Of a DNA stretch of 59,416 nucleotides, positions 34,505 to 42,434 are shown one piece after another. The notes below the pieces were generated by a model. It was not told where the DNA came from. It was given only the letters and a program-made list of their open reading frames with translations, and searched no databases. The position numbers were made by a program, and so were the translations under genes. This DNA comes from QHXW01 sp035297145 (GTDB taxonomy: Bacteria > Acidobacteriota > Terriglobia > Bryobacterales > Bryobacteraceae): positions 1 through 59,416 of the forward strand of contig DATGZN010000076.1 in NCBI GenBank assembly GCA_035297145.1. Reading direction: 5' to 3'. Each line of letters begins with the position of its first letter. Within the stretch, counting starts at the first letter, position 1.

Positions 34505-35614
34505 ATGAGCCGCACTCGTTTGCTTTGCCTTTTGGCTGTGGGACTATCCTGTCTTGCCCAGCAGCCCCAGCCGATTCAGTCGCCGGAGGTGCAGTCCGAT
34601 GGGCGTGTCACATTCCGTTTCCGCGCGCCCAACGCAAAGGAAGTCAAGCTGAATCTCACCGGCGCCAAAGTCGGGCCGATGGTGAAAGATGACCAGGGTG
34701 TCTGGAGCGTCACCACCGATCCGCTCCCGCCGGATTACTACGAATACGCGTTCGTAGCTGACGGCGTCGCATTACTGGACCCATCGAATCCGGTGAGAAT
34801 CCCGAACCTGCTTTCGAGCGACAGCGAGGTGCATGTTCCCGGGCCGGGTTCGCTTCCCTGGGAAGTGAATGATGTCCCGCACGGTACGATACACCATCAT
34901 TTCTACAGGTCGGCGGTAGTGGGCGACGATCGTGATTTCTACGTCTACACGCCACCCGGCTATGACCCGGCGGCCGCGAAACTCTATCCGGTTCTTTATC
35001 TGTTACACGGCTTCAGCGACGACGCGAGCGCATGGACTGTCGTGGGGCGCGCGAATGTGATTCTCGATAATTTGATCGCGCAAGGCAAGGCTAAGCCCAT
35101 GCTCATTGTGATGACGTTGGGATATGGCGCCCCGGAGATTGTCTCGCGGCGCGGCACGGGGGCTTTTCGCGATGCGAATCTCCGGCAGAAGAACATGGAC
35201 AGGTATCGCGACGCGCTCTTTACCGAGGTGATTCCCCAGGTAGAGAAGGCATATCGAGTTTCGGCGGACCGCAATGCGCGGGCCATCGCCGGGCTTTCCA
35301 TGGGCGGCGCTGAATCGCTGTACACGGGCCTGAATGCCATTGACCGGTTCGCGTGGATTGGCGCCTTCAGTTCGGGTGGGTTGGGGGAAGATTTCGATGC
35401 CACGTTTTCGAAGCTCGATCCCAAGGCCAACGAGAAACTCAAGCTGTTGTGGATCGCCTGCGGCACCGACGACCGCCTGATCGAGCCCAACCGCAAAGTG
35501 CGGGAGTGGCTCAAGTCGAAAGGCATCCATCCCACCGAAATTGAGACGCCCGGGGCCCACATGTGGATGGTTTGGCGGCGCAATCTGGCGGAGTTCACAA
35601 CCCTTTTGTTCTGA
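34505..35614 (+). CDS. Secreted CE1-type esterase with N-terminal CBM48/E-set domain
   Basis: 369 aa. Signal peptide 1-19 (ending SCLAQ). An immunoglobulin-like E-set domain (about 28-112, GRVTFRFRAPNAKEVKLNL ... WSVTTDPLPPDYYEYAFVADG) is followed by an esterase D/feruloyl-esterase-type alpha/beta-hydrolase. The nucleophile is Ser265 in IAGLSMGGAESL, the acid is Asp322 or Asp323 in CGTDDRL, and the base is His352 in PGAHMWMVW. This two-domain form is the usual layout of acetyl-xylan and feruloyl esterases linked to hemicellulose use. It is divergent from the S9 peptidase gene, with about 90 bp between starts. The start is chosen from the signal peptide and the TATACT position. Confidence 0.9.
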   Translation: MSRTRLLCLLAVGLSCLAQQPQPIQSPEVQSDGRVTFRFRAPNAKEVKLNLTGAKVGPMVKDDQGVWSVTTDPLPPDYYEYAFVADGVALLDPSNPVRIPNLLSSDSEVHVPGPGSLPWEVNDVPHGTIHHHFYRSAVVGDDRDFYVYTPPGYDPAAAKLYPVLYLLHGFSDDASAWTVVGRANVILDNLIAQGKAKPMLIVMTLGYGAPEIVSRRGTGAFRDANLRQKNMDRYRDALFTEVIPQVEKAYRVSADRNARAIAGLSMGGAESLYTGLNAIDRFAWIGAFSSGGLGEDFDATFSKLDPKANEKLKLLWIACGTDDRLIEPNRKVREWLKSKGIHPTEIETPGAHMWMVWRRNLAEFTTLLF

Positions 35615-35704
35615 GCAAACGCCCACAAAACGGTGGGAAATCTGCGATGAGCTGCAACCTCGCGGGGCCGCGGTAACGTCTCTTGTAGACAAGGAGACAA
35701 CTAA

Positions 35705-36538
35705 ATGGAGCGGGAAGGGTGTGATTTTACGCTCACCAGGCGTGGCGTGTTCATGCTGGCGGGCGGGGTGGGGTTCGCGGCTTGGAGCCGGCTCTATGGC
35801 TCCAATTCAGAGTTCTGGAATAAGAAAGAGCCACCCGAGTGGACCAGCGCTGAGATCGATCAGCTTATCAGCAAATCGCCCTGGGCCAAGCAAGTTGGCG
35901 CGCAATACTCGCACGACCGGAGCGACGGCAGCGGCTATCCGGATGATCAGGGCCAACCGGGCGGCGGAGGCGGTGGCGGTGGCCGCGGTGGCATGGGCGG
36001 CGGCGGGCCCATGGGCGGAATACCGGGTATCGGCGGGCCAGGAATGGGTGGCGGGGGAATGGGTGGCGGCCGCGGCAGAGGCGGACGGGGCGGCGGGCAG
36101 CCTATGCAATCGGTCCAAGGGACCGTTCGCTGGGAAAGCGCCAAACCCGTACTGGACGCTCTGAAGACGCCGCTCCCTGAAGCTTTCGCGAATCACTACG
36201 TGATCGGCGTGAGTGGGTTCCCGCTGAACGGCGGGGGGCGTCGCGGGTCGCAAGACGACAGTGGCTCAAATTCGTCGCAATCGAACCAGGACCAGCTCGA
36301 CAACTTGAAAAGCCTCACTTTTCTCGAACCGAAGGGCAGGGATGGCGCGCAACCGGGGCTGGTACAGCAGGCGCCCAGCGCGGGCAGCGCCACGTTGTTA
36401 TTCGGTTTTTCGAAGGAGATGCTCGCTCTCAAGCCTGACGATAAAGAGGTGACCTTTTCCACCAAGCTGGGGCGCCTGCTGGTGAAGACGAAGTTCAATT
36501 TGAAAGACATGATGTACCGCGGGGAGCTGGCGATTTAG
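35705..36538 (+). CDS. Gly-rich secreted protein of unknown function
   Basis: 277 aa, not a family I can name. The start follows an AAGGAGA Shine-Dalgarno. The N-terminus carries a twin-arginine-like signal (TRRGVFMLAGGVGFAAWS). A conserved-looking block (PPEWTSAEIDQLISKSPWAKQVGAQYS) is followed by a Gly/Met/Arg low-complexity stretch (about residues 83-138, GGG and GGMGGG runs). The C-terminal domain (TVRWESAKPVLDALKTPLPEAFANHYVIGVSGFPL to KFNLKDMMYRGELAI) appears globular, alpha/beta. The SPW-AK and TVRWESAKP elements recur in acidobacterial hypothetical proteins as far as I recall. The Gly-rich linker is at the DNA level a GGC/GGT/GGA-rich tract that may vary between strains. Confidence 0.7.
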   Translation: MEREGCDFTLTRRGVFMLAGGVGFAAWSRLYGSNSEFWNKKEPPEWTSAEIDQLISKSPWAKQVGAQYSHDRSDGSGYPDDQGQPGGGGGGGGRGGMGGGGPMGGIPGIGGPGMGGGGMGGGRGRGGRGGGQPMQSVQGTVRWESAKPVLDALKTPLPEAFANHYVIGVSGFPLNGGGRRGSQDDSGSNSSQSNQDQLDNLKSLTFLEPKGRDGAQPGLVQQAPSAGSATLLFGFSKEMLALKPDDKEVTFSTKLGRLLVKTKFNLKDMMYRGELAI

Positions 36539-36584
36539 AAGTGCGTGGCGCTTTCTGGCGGCTCACGAAGACCGTGGGTCCGCC

Positions 36585-37970
36585 CTAAGCGGCGGCGGCC
36601 GTCGCCGGCGCGATGTTCTGGTTCACGCGGAATAAGTTCCCTGGGTCGTAGCGGGACTTCACCTGCTGCAGACGCGCGTAGTTCCCGCCATAGGTAGCTT
36701 CGACACGGGCCGCCCCCTCTTCCATCATAAAGTTCACGTACGCGCCCGGGGCCGAGTGGGGATGGACAGCGTCCCAGTAACTCCGCGCCCAATTGACGAT
36801 CTTGTCCCGGCTGGCCGGATCTGGATCCACGCCGACGATCACTTCCGCGAACTTGGTTCCCCGATAGCTGAAGGGGGTGTCTTGCGCGCTCTTCCTGTGC
36901 ACCGCGCCATTAATCGGATAGAGGTGCATGGTGGAGAACATCGACGGCAACTTGGCGCCGTACTTCAGGTGTTCGGCAATCGCGCCGTCCGTCAGTTGGT
37001 CGACGAAATCCGCCTTCCAGTACCATTGCAGGCCTGGGACATACAATCCGTCGAACAGGCTCTGCAAAACTGGGAATGGCATGGGGCCAAGCCCTCGCAG
37101 AAGCGGTTTTGGCCACTTCTCTGTCGGCTTCAATAACTCGTCCGTGCGCGCTGCATCGGCCCGGCTGCACCATACAATTCCGCAGACGTTCCGCATGTGG
37201 AGCTCCGCCGGAAACAGCGGCACCGGAGGCACAACCAGAAACGCAAAGAACCCGTTGATTTCCTCGGAAGCGTGAGTAATGAACTCTTCATAGCGCCGCA
37301 TCACTTCGGGAGCGTCCTCGACTGGCCAGAACATCGGCCCGGCGGTGACAGTGTGGACCGGGTGAGTGCGGAACGTGAAGGAGGTCACGACTCCAAAATT
37401 CCCTCCACCACCGCGCACCGCCCAAAAGAGATCGACGTTCTGCTCCCCGTCGGCAGTGATGAAGCTGCCGTCCGCCAGAACCATGTCTACGGACAGCAGG
37501 TTATCAATGGTGAGACCGCAGCTCCGCGAGAGGTGTCCTATGCCGCCACCTAGCGTCAGGCCGCCTACGCCGGTGGTGGAAATAATGCCACTCGGAACCG
37601 CTTGTCCAAACGCATGCGTCGCATGATCCACATCACCCCAGACGCTCCCACCTTCCACCTGCGCGGTCCTCGCTGTTGGATTCACCCTCACGCCGCGCAT
37701 GCGGGATAGATCGATGACGAGGCCGCCATCGCAGCTTCCCAAACCCGGGCCGTTGTGCCCGCCGCCGCGGATCGCCAGGAGTACGCCGTTATCGCGTGCG
37801 TAGTTCACACAGGCCATGACATCGGCCACATCTACGCAGCGCACGATCAGGCTCGGGCGTTTGTCAATCATCGCGTTGTAAAGTTTGCGCGCCTCATCGT
37901 AGTTTGCATCCTTAGGGAGTATCAGCTCCCCACGCACTTTTCCCCTCAGTTCGTCGTGATTGTCAGGCAT
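36585..37970 (-). CDS. FAD-linked oxidoreductase (PCMH / berberine-bridge type)
   Basis: 461 aa from the ATG at 37970, which has GGAGG 6 nt upstream. A longer frame to 38018 is less likely. The FAD-binding PCMH domain (about 35-210) includes LLAIRGGGHNGPGLGSCDGG, with His72 as the likely covalent FAD attachment site, and the PSGIISTTGVGGLTLGGGIGHLSR segment that contacts the dinucleotide. The C-terminal BBE motif is AYVNFMMEEGAARVEATYGGNYARLQQVKSRYDPGNLFRVNQNI. Family members oxidise sugars, alcohols or aromatic natural products with O2. The substrate cannot be inferred here, and neighbours give no clue. No signal peptide is present. Confidence 0.92.
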   Translation of the reverse strand: MPDNHDELRGKVRGELILPKDANYDEARKLYNAMIDKRPSLIVRCVDVADVMACVNYARDNGVLLAIRGGGHNGPGLGSCDGGLVIDLSRMRGVRVNPTARTAQVEGGSVWGDVDHATHAFGQAVPSGIISTTGVGGLTLGGGIGHLSRSCGLTIDNLLSVDMVLADGSFITADGEQNVDLFWAVRGGGGNFGVVTSFTFRTHPVHTVTAGPMFWPVEDAPEVMRRYEEFITHASEEINGFFAFLVVPPVPLFPAELHMRNVCGIVWCSRADAARTDELLKPTEKWPKPLLRGLGPMPFPVLQSLFDGLYVPGLQWYWKADFVDQLTDGAIAEHLKYGAKLPSMFSTMHLYPINGAVHRKSAQDTPFSYRGTKFAEVIVGVDPDPASRDKIVNWARSYWDAVHPHSAPGAYVNFMMEEGAARVEATYGGNYARLQQVKSRYDPGNLFRVNQNIAPATAAAA

Positions 37971-38019
37971 GTATTCCTCCACTTGGCGGCCCATCCCCAG
38001 GCCGCTGGTGGGTAACATA

Positions 38020-38178
38020 TTACACGAAAACGATGCGTCTGGTATAGCCAGTCACGAAAACCACGAACCAGACCAGATCGAAATGGAGGTCACGGCGTAG
38101 AACGGGGTGTGAGAGGATTATTTCCGGCTGACCTTCGGCGACGACCGATAGGGCGTTCGTATCCGCAATCAGGCCCAC
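38020..38178 (-). pseudogene. Truncated vapC-like PIN-domain toxin gene
   Basis: Overlapping the vapB stop is a GTG-started frame of 52 codons. Its first 20 residues, MGLIADTNALSVVAEGQPEI, are a typical VapC N-terminus with the first acidic PIN residue (Asp6). After about residue 21 the sequence no longer resembles a PIN domain and stops at 38020, whereas VapC proteins are about 130 residues. The remaining three acidic active-site residues are absent, so a functional ribonuclease is not expected. This explains why the antitoxin appears alone. Confidence 0.65.
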
Positions 38179-38420
38179 TCCTCCGGCTCGATTTTCACAA
38201 ACTCCTCTTCAATGATCTGGTTGATCCGTGCCGTTTCTCTTCGCAGATGCCGGAGGTCACCGGCCGACGCCATCCACGGCTTCTCCCCCGTAGGAGACTC
38301 GTTGCGCAGCTTTTCGGCCACCGCCTCGGTCACGAACTGGCGCAACGGGACGCCATGTTCGGCCGCCCTTGCCTTTGCGCGACGGAAAATAGGGTCCGGA
38401 ATCTCGAGGGTGGTCTTCAC
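38169..38420 (-). CDS. VapB-like ribbon-helix-helix antitoxin (orphaned)
   Basis: 83 aa. The N-terminal half (MKTTLEIPDPIFRRAKARAAE, then HGVPLRQFVTEAVAEKL) is a ribbon-helix-helix DNA-binding fold, the usual form of type II antitoxins of vapB type. The C-terminal half (WMASAGDLRHLRRETARINQIIEEEF) would be the toxin-binding tail. The stop codon lies inside the start of a vapC-like remnant, matching the standard overlapping vapBC arrangement. With the toxin broken, this gene may be decaying, may still repress its own promoter, or may neutralise a related toxin elsewhere. Confidence 0.75.
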   Translation of the reverse strand: MKTTLEIPDPIFRRAKARAAEHGVPLRQFVTEAVAEKLRNESPTGEKPWMASAGDLRHLRRETARINQIIEEEFVKIEPEEWA

Positions 38421-38467
38421 AACTCCACGATCCGATATTAATGGGAGTCCTCAAACGACCCGAATGT

Positions 38468-39418
38468 CTACCGTAACCGTTCCAGATGCTCGCGAATGTA
38501 TTCCGCCTCCCGCGACTGCGGCGGACCGATGTAGTGGAACGCCTCGGCGTACTCGACGCCATACTTCTTCCCTAATTCCCTGTCGCCATGCAATACGAAT
38601 TCCTTGATGTAGTTCCGATCCGCGGCCGTGCCGTTGTCGCCGAGCAGCGGCAGCCGCTCGTTCTTCTTGGCGAGCTCGGAGCGTAGCCGGGAGCCATGGT
38701 GGCCCCCCGGCCCCTTTGCCTGATTGGCGAGATTGGCATCCACTTTCTTTTCCACAAAGTTCGTGATATCCACGACGCGCGTGATCTCGGGGCGCCGCGC
38801 GTAGTAATACTTCTCGGTGACCGCGTGCGGTTCGAGGCCGGCGGCAAACTGCTCCGAATAATCGTGCACACGGCCTGCCATCCAGCACGCGGCTTCCACG
38901 CAGCGCGCGAGCACGTAGTGATCCGGGTTCTCTTCATCCGGCCGCCAGGGGTCGTAGCAGAAAATCGTATTCACCTTCAGCAGACGGAAAAGGAAAATCA
39001 GGCGGCAGATCAGCTCGTTCCAGGAAACGTCGCCCATGCGGTGATTGTTGTAGTTGAGATCAAAGCTGCGCTCGAGGCCTAGAGCGCGCGTCACGTCGGC
39101 GTTCTCACGTTCATTGCGCAGCACGTTCTCGCCGATGCTGCCGGGATCGCCGATGTCGTCGCCCATGTCATCGTTGGTGGCGCGGATCATGTAGCCTTTG
39201 TAGCCCTCTTGAATGAGCTTGGCGACCGTGCCGGCCGCGAATTCAGAGATGTCGTCCGAGTGCGGCTGGATGGCTGCGAGCACTTTTCCTTTATGCGGTG
39301 TGCCCGCCACCAACCGCTCGACGAAAACGCCGCTGGCGCCCTGTTGCGCCCAAGCGGGTTTGAGCCGCAGAATCGCGCCGCCCGCCAGCAGACCAGTGAG
39401 AAAATCGCGTCGTTGCAT
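38468..39418 (-). CDS. PIG-L-family deacetylase, Tat-exported
   Basis: 316 aa. Twin-arginine signal MQRRDFLTGLLAGGAILRL, then the family zinc motif in LAAIQPHSDDISEFAAG (His53, Asp55, Asp56), a variant of the usual PHPDDE with Ser after His. The second zinc-ligand region is NPDHYVLARCVEAA. ATNDDMGD and RNERENADVTRALGL match other family blocks. These enzymes remove N-acetyl groups from GlcNAc-type sugars. An exported copy suggests action on extracellular or cell-wall amino sugars. A TACAAT hexamer ends 6 nt before the ATG, with no Shine-Dalgarno. The gene is divergent from the PPK2 operon, with a 200-bp repeat-containing spacer. Confidence 0.88.
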   Translation of the reverse strand: MQRRDFLTGLLAGGAILRLKPAWAQQGASGVFVERLVAGTPHKGKVLAAIQPHSDDISEFAAGTVAKLIQEGYKGYMIRATNDDMGDDIGDPGSIGENVLRNERENADVTRALGLERSFDLNYNNHRMGDVSWNELICRLIFLFRLLKVNTIFCYDPWRPDEENPDHYVLARCVEAACWMAGRVHDYSEQFAAGLEPHAVTEKYYYARRPEITRVVDITNFVEKKVDANLANQAKGPGGHHGSRLRSELAKKNERLPLLGDNGTAADRNYIKEFVLHGDRELGKKYGVEYAEAFHYIGPPQSREAEYIREHLERLR

Positions 39419-39424
39419 GGCGGT

Positions 39425-39430
39425 ATTGTA
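39425..39430 (-). promoter_or_regulatory. -10-like hexamer TACAAT for the PIG-L gene
   Basis: TACAAT on the minus strand ends 6 nt before the ATG at 39418. No Shine-Dalgarno is present. Confidence 0.4.
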
Positions 39431-39444
39431 TCCAAAGCGTTTTC

Positions 39445-39580
39445 CGGCATACTAGCGATCTAAGGCGAGGCATGCCTCGCCCCTACGGCGGGTGCGATGC
39501 AGGGGCCGGATGCCCGGTTTTCGGGTTCGTTCCGGATGTCCGGCCTAGGACTTATGAAATCGTCAGAACGGCATACTAGC
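39445..39580. repeat. 12-bp direct repeats flanking a palindrome-rich insert
   Basis: CGGCATACTAGC occurs at 39445-39456 and again at 39569-39580. The 112 bp between contain the 24-bp palindromic repeat and a second dyad, GGCCGGA (39504-39510) pairing with TCCGGCC (39539-39545). This could be a small insertion with a duplicated target, or a local duplication. Confidence 0.5.
39463..39486. repeat. Extragenic palindromic repeat, copy 2
   Basis: Identical over 24 bp to 29274-29297, core GGCGAGGCATGCCTCGCC. It is in the spacer between the divergent PIG-L and PPK2 genes. Confidence 0.75.
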
Positions 39581-39599
39581 TCTCGCCCCGGCAAAACAG

Positions 39600-39605
39600 T
39601 AGAAT
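39600..39605 (+). promoter_or_regulatory. -10-like hexamer TAGAAT for the PPK2 operon
   Basis: TAGAAT lies 13 nt upstream of the ATG at 39619, with no clear -35. Confidence 0.3.
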
Positions 39606-39618
39606 CGGACCGCAAGCC

Positions 39619-40416
39619 ATGTTGGAAAACATCAACCTGAAGAAGAAGCTTCCCAGGGAGGAATTCAAGCGGCTCCTGCCGGCGTTGCAGGGGCGCCTGT
39701 ACGATCTCGAAAAGGCCTGCTGGGACAACGGAGTGCCCAGCGTGATCGTGTTCGAGGGCTGGGACGCATCCGGCAAGGGAACCACCATCGCCACCGTGAC
39801 GCAGCGCCTCGACCCGCGCGGTTTCAAACTCTATCCGATCACCGCCCCGCGTACCTATGAGCAGCAGCGGCCCTGGCTGTGGCGCTTCTGGCTGCGCGTT
39901 CCCAACCGTGGAGAGATGGTGATCTTCGATCACAGTTGGTACGGGCGCGTACTTGAGGAGCGCGTCGAGCGCACCGTTCCCGAAGAGGCCTGGCGCGAGG
40001 CGTATCGCGACATCGTCGAGTTCGAGCGCATGCTTGCCGATGACGGCGCCATCATCCTGAAATTTTTTCTGCACATCAGCAAGAAGGAGCAAAAAAATCG
40101 TTTTCAGGCCATCGAGCAGGATCCTCTCGAAGCCTGGCGCGTGGCCAAGGCCGACTGGGCCCGGCACAAGAAATATGACGAATACATGGTCGCCATCGAA
40201 GACATGCTGGAGTTGACCGAATCGGAATTCGCGCCGTGGACTATCGTCGAGGCAACCTCCAAGTGGCACGCGCGGCGCAAGGTATTCGACACCATCATCG
40301 TCGCAATGGAGAAGCGGCTGGGCGCGAGTGCACCGCCCACCGAGACCGGAAGGGCAAAGTTGAAGGACGCAGATCTGCGGGCGGCGATGGAATCGCTGAG
40401 CAAAGGAGGCCGCTGA
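39619..40416 (+). CDS. Polyphosphate kinase 2 family protein, copy 1
   Basis: 265 aa, a single PPK2 domain. Walker A is EGWDASGKG (46-54, Lys53), followed by DPRGFKLYPITAPRTYEQQRPWLWRFW and the Walker B/lid signature IFDHSWYGRVLEERVE, all diagnostic of PPK2. These enzymes transfer phosphate between polyphosphate and nucleoside mono- or diphosphates. Class (I, II or III) cannot be set by eye. The stop overlaps the ATG of a second PPK2 gene (TGATG), and that gene in turn overlaps a TPR/TonB gene, so three proteins are translationally linked. Phosphate metabolism also appears later in the window as phosphonate degradation. Confidence 0.93.
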   Translation: MLENINLKKKLPREEFKRLLPALQGRLYDLEKACWDNGVPSVIVFEGWDASGKGTTIATVTQRLDPRGFKLYPITAPRTYEQQRPWLWRFWLRVPNRGEMVIFDHSWYGRVLEERVERTVPEEAWREAYRDIVEFERMLADDGAIILKFFLHISKKEQKNRFQAIEQDPLEAWRVAKADWARHKKYDEYMVAIEDMLELTESEFAPWTIVEATSKWHARRKVFDTIIVAMEKRLGASAPPTETGRAKLKDADLRAAMESLSKGGR

Positions 40417-41219
40417 TGCTCGACACAGTGGACTTGACCCGTTCCCTCGATCGTGACGCCTACGTGCGCGAGTTGACGCGGCGCCAGATTCAGCTCCGCG
40501 AGTTGGGGTACCAGGTTTATTTGCAGAAACGCCCCGTCGTCATTGTCTTCGAAGGATGGGACGCGGCGGGCAAAGGCGGTGCGATCAAACGGATCACCGA
40601 GAAGATCGATCCCCGAGGCTACGTTGTCTATCCGATCAGCGCGCCCCAAGGCGAGGATAAGACCCGCCACTATCTTTATCGCTTCTGGCGGCGATTACCG
40701 GAGCGCGGGCAGATTGCCGTTTTTGACCGCTCGTGGTACGGCCGGGTCCTGGTGGAGCGCGTGGAAGGCTTTGCGAAACCGGAACAATGGCAGCGCGCCT
40801 TCAAGGAAATTAATTCCTTCGAGCGGCAATTGCGAGAGTTTGGCACCATCCTGGCCAAGTTCTGGATCCACATTTCGCGCGAGGAGCAGCTTCGGCGATT
40901 TGAGGAGCGCAAAGCCATCGGCTACAAAGAATGGAAGCTGACCGATGAGGACTGGCGCAATCGCGACAAATGGGACGCTTACGAACAGGCGGTCGAAGAG
41001 ATGCTGGTGAAGACCAGCACGCGGCTGGAGCCGTGGTGCCTGGTGGAGGGCAACGACAAATATTGGGCGCGCGCCAAAGTGCTTGCGAGGATGGTGGAGA
41101 TTCTGTCGGAGGGCCTCGGCTATGAGCCGGCAGACCCTCTGAAGGGACGGAAGAAGGATCGCGACAAATCCGCGCTCAAAGAGAAAGGCAAGAAGAAATT
41201 GCGGCCTAAACCGGGATAA
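40416..41219 (+). CDS. Polyphosphate kinase 2 family protein, copy 2
   Basis: 267 aa. The start is the ATG overlapping the previous stop, with AAAGGAGG 6 nt upstream. The frame is open further upstream, but that part lies within copy 1 in another frame. Walker A is EGWDAAGKG (Lys53), followed by DPRGYVVYPISAPQGEDKTRHYLYRFW and VFDRSWYGRVLVERVE. The C-terminus has a basic tail (LKGRKKDRDKSALKEKGKKKLRPK) absent from copy 1. Copies 1 and 2 share the fold but are clearly diverged, so they probably differ in substrate, for example NMP versus NDP, or act as a heteromer. The stop TAA overlaps the ATG of the next gene. Confidence 0.93.
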   Translation: MLDTVDLTRSLDRDAYVRELTRRQIQLRELGYQVYLQKRPVVIVFEGWDAAGKGGAIKRITEKIDPRGYVVYPISAPQGEDKTRHYLYRFWRRLPERGQIAVFDRSWYGRVLVERVEGFAKPEQWQRAFKEINSFERQLREFGTILAKFWIHISREEQLRRFEERKAIGYKEWKLTDEDWRNRDKWDAYEQAVEEMLVKTSTRLEPWCLVEGNDKYWARAKVLARMVEILSEGLGYEPADPLKGRKKDRDKSALKEKGKKKLRPKPG

Positions 41220-42337
41220 TGACACTGATGATGCGATTCATTACAGCATTACTTACGATGGCTGTACTGATGGCGCAGGATTCCCCAAAGCCAGTGGACT
41301 GGCGAGGTTGGATCGACCACGGCGTTGATACGTTCCGCCAGGCCCGCTATTCGGATGCGATCCCCGCATTCCAGAAGGCGGCTGATCTGAACCCTGGGAG
41401 CCCCATCCCGCATTTGTATTTGGGCATCGCCTGGTATCAGGGGTTCATTCCAGGCGCCGAGTCCGAGGACAATACGGTACACGCTCAGCGAGCCGGCGAA
41501 GAGTACCGGCGCGCGCTCGAACTCGATCCGACGAACTGGAACGCGTTGGTGCTGCTGGGGCAGGTGTCCTTTTACTTGGAAAAGTGGGATGAGGCACGCG
41601 ACTGTTACAAGAAGGCGCAGGCGGTTGACCCGAAGCGCGCCGATGTTTGGTACGCCCTGGGAGTGACGGCATGGCGTTCCTCTCAAAACGGCGCTGTCAT
41701 GACGGCAGAGGCCATGGCGGATTTCGAGAAAGCGGTCGCACTCGATCCCCAACACGAAGACGCCATGTCATTTCTGAGCATGCTGTGCCGCCAGCGCCAC
41801 GACGAAGCCGCAGCAGACCAGTGGCTCCAACGGGCAGCCGATGTGCGCAGCGAAAGGACACAGGCCGAGATCGCACGAACGGCGAAGCCATGCTGGCGTG
41901 ATGATCCGGACCTGATCCTGCAGCAATGGGCTTCGATGGCGGTGAGTTTACCGCCGCCCCCGCCTCCTCCACCACCGCCGCCGGTCCCCGGCATGGTAGC
42001 TGATGGCGCTCGCGCGGTCGTCAGTTGGGAGCCGCGAACCGCTGCCGAACAACAAGCTCCAGCGCCGATTCGCGCAGCGCCCGGCGTGCAAGAGCAGAAG
42101 CTCATCACGAAAGTGATTCCGGTGTCTCCGACCGGTGACGAACATGCACTACGCTTCGTTGTAGTGATCGGCAAGGACGGCCGCGTGACTCGTGAGACCT
42201 TAGTTAGCGGCAATCTCCGGCTGGCTTCGATGGCCGCCCAAGCGCTCCGCAAATGGGTCTACCAACCCACTTTGGTAAATGGAACGCCGGTTGAGGTGGT
42301 TACGGAAGTTCGCGTACCTTTCCAACGCGAGTACTAA
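41219..42337 (+). CDS. TPR protein with poly-Pro linker and TonB-type C-terminal domain
   Basis: 372 aa. Signal peptide to about residue 20 (MRFITALLTMAVLMAQ). The start ATG shares its A with the PPK2 stop (TAATG), and in-frame ATGs at 41228 and 41231 are also possible. Tetratricopeptide-like repeats (about 30-215) include DTFRQARYSDAIPAFQKAADLNPG and AGEEYRRALELDPTNWNALVLLGQ. A run of about ten prolines (near 245) is followed by a roughly 90-residue TonB_C domain (LRFVVVIGKDGRVTRETLVSGNLRLASMAAQALRKWVYQPTL). The domain pair is common in acidobacterial periplasmic proteins. It may contact outer-membrane receptors or partner proteins. Coupling to PPK2 has no obvious explanation. Confidence 0.87.
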   Translation: MTLMMRFITALLTMAVLMAQDSPKPVDWRGWIDHGVDTFRQARYSDAIPAFQKAADLNPGSPIPHLYLGIAWYQGFIPGAESEDNTVHAQRAGEEYRRALELDPTNWNALVLLGQVSFYLEKWDEARDCYKKAQAVDPKRADVWYALGVTAWRSSQNGAVMTAEAMADFEKAVALDPQHEDAMSFLSMLCRQRHDEAAADQWLQRAADVRSERTQAEIARTAKPCWRDDPDLILQQWASMAVSLPPPPPPPPPPPVPGMVADGARAVVSWEPRTAAEQQAPAPIRAAPGVQEQKLITKVIPVSPTGDEHALRFVVVIGKDGRVTRETLVSGNLRLASMAAQALRKWVYQPTLVNGTPVEVVTEVRVPFQREY

Positions 42338-42434
42338 GACTGCCGGCCAAATCGTAAGATCTCAGATCCCAAATCCGGTTTGGACTCAAGATCCGCCGGG
42401 CGCGGCCGATGAGATCCATGAGGAATGATTTTTC

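Noticed and set aside
35950..36110. G-rich tract as a regulatory repeat or G-quadruplex array
   Set aside because: It is explained by an in-frame Gly-rich linker. A structural role of the DNA cannot be shown from sequence alone.
39460..40269. 269-codon minus-strand frame
   Set aside because: Antisense to PPK2 copy 1 and ending in the palindromic repeat. No family features.
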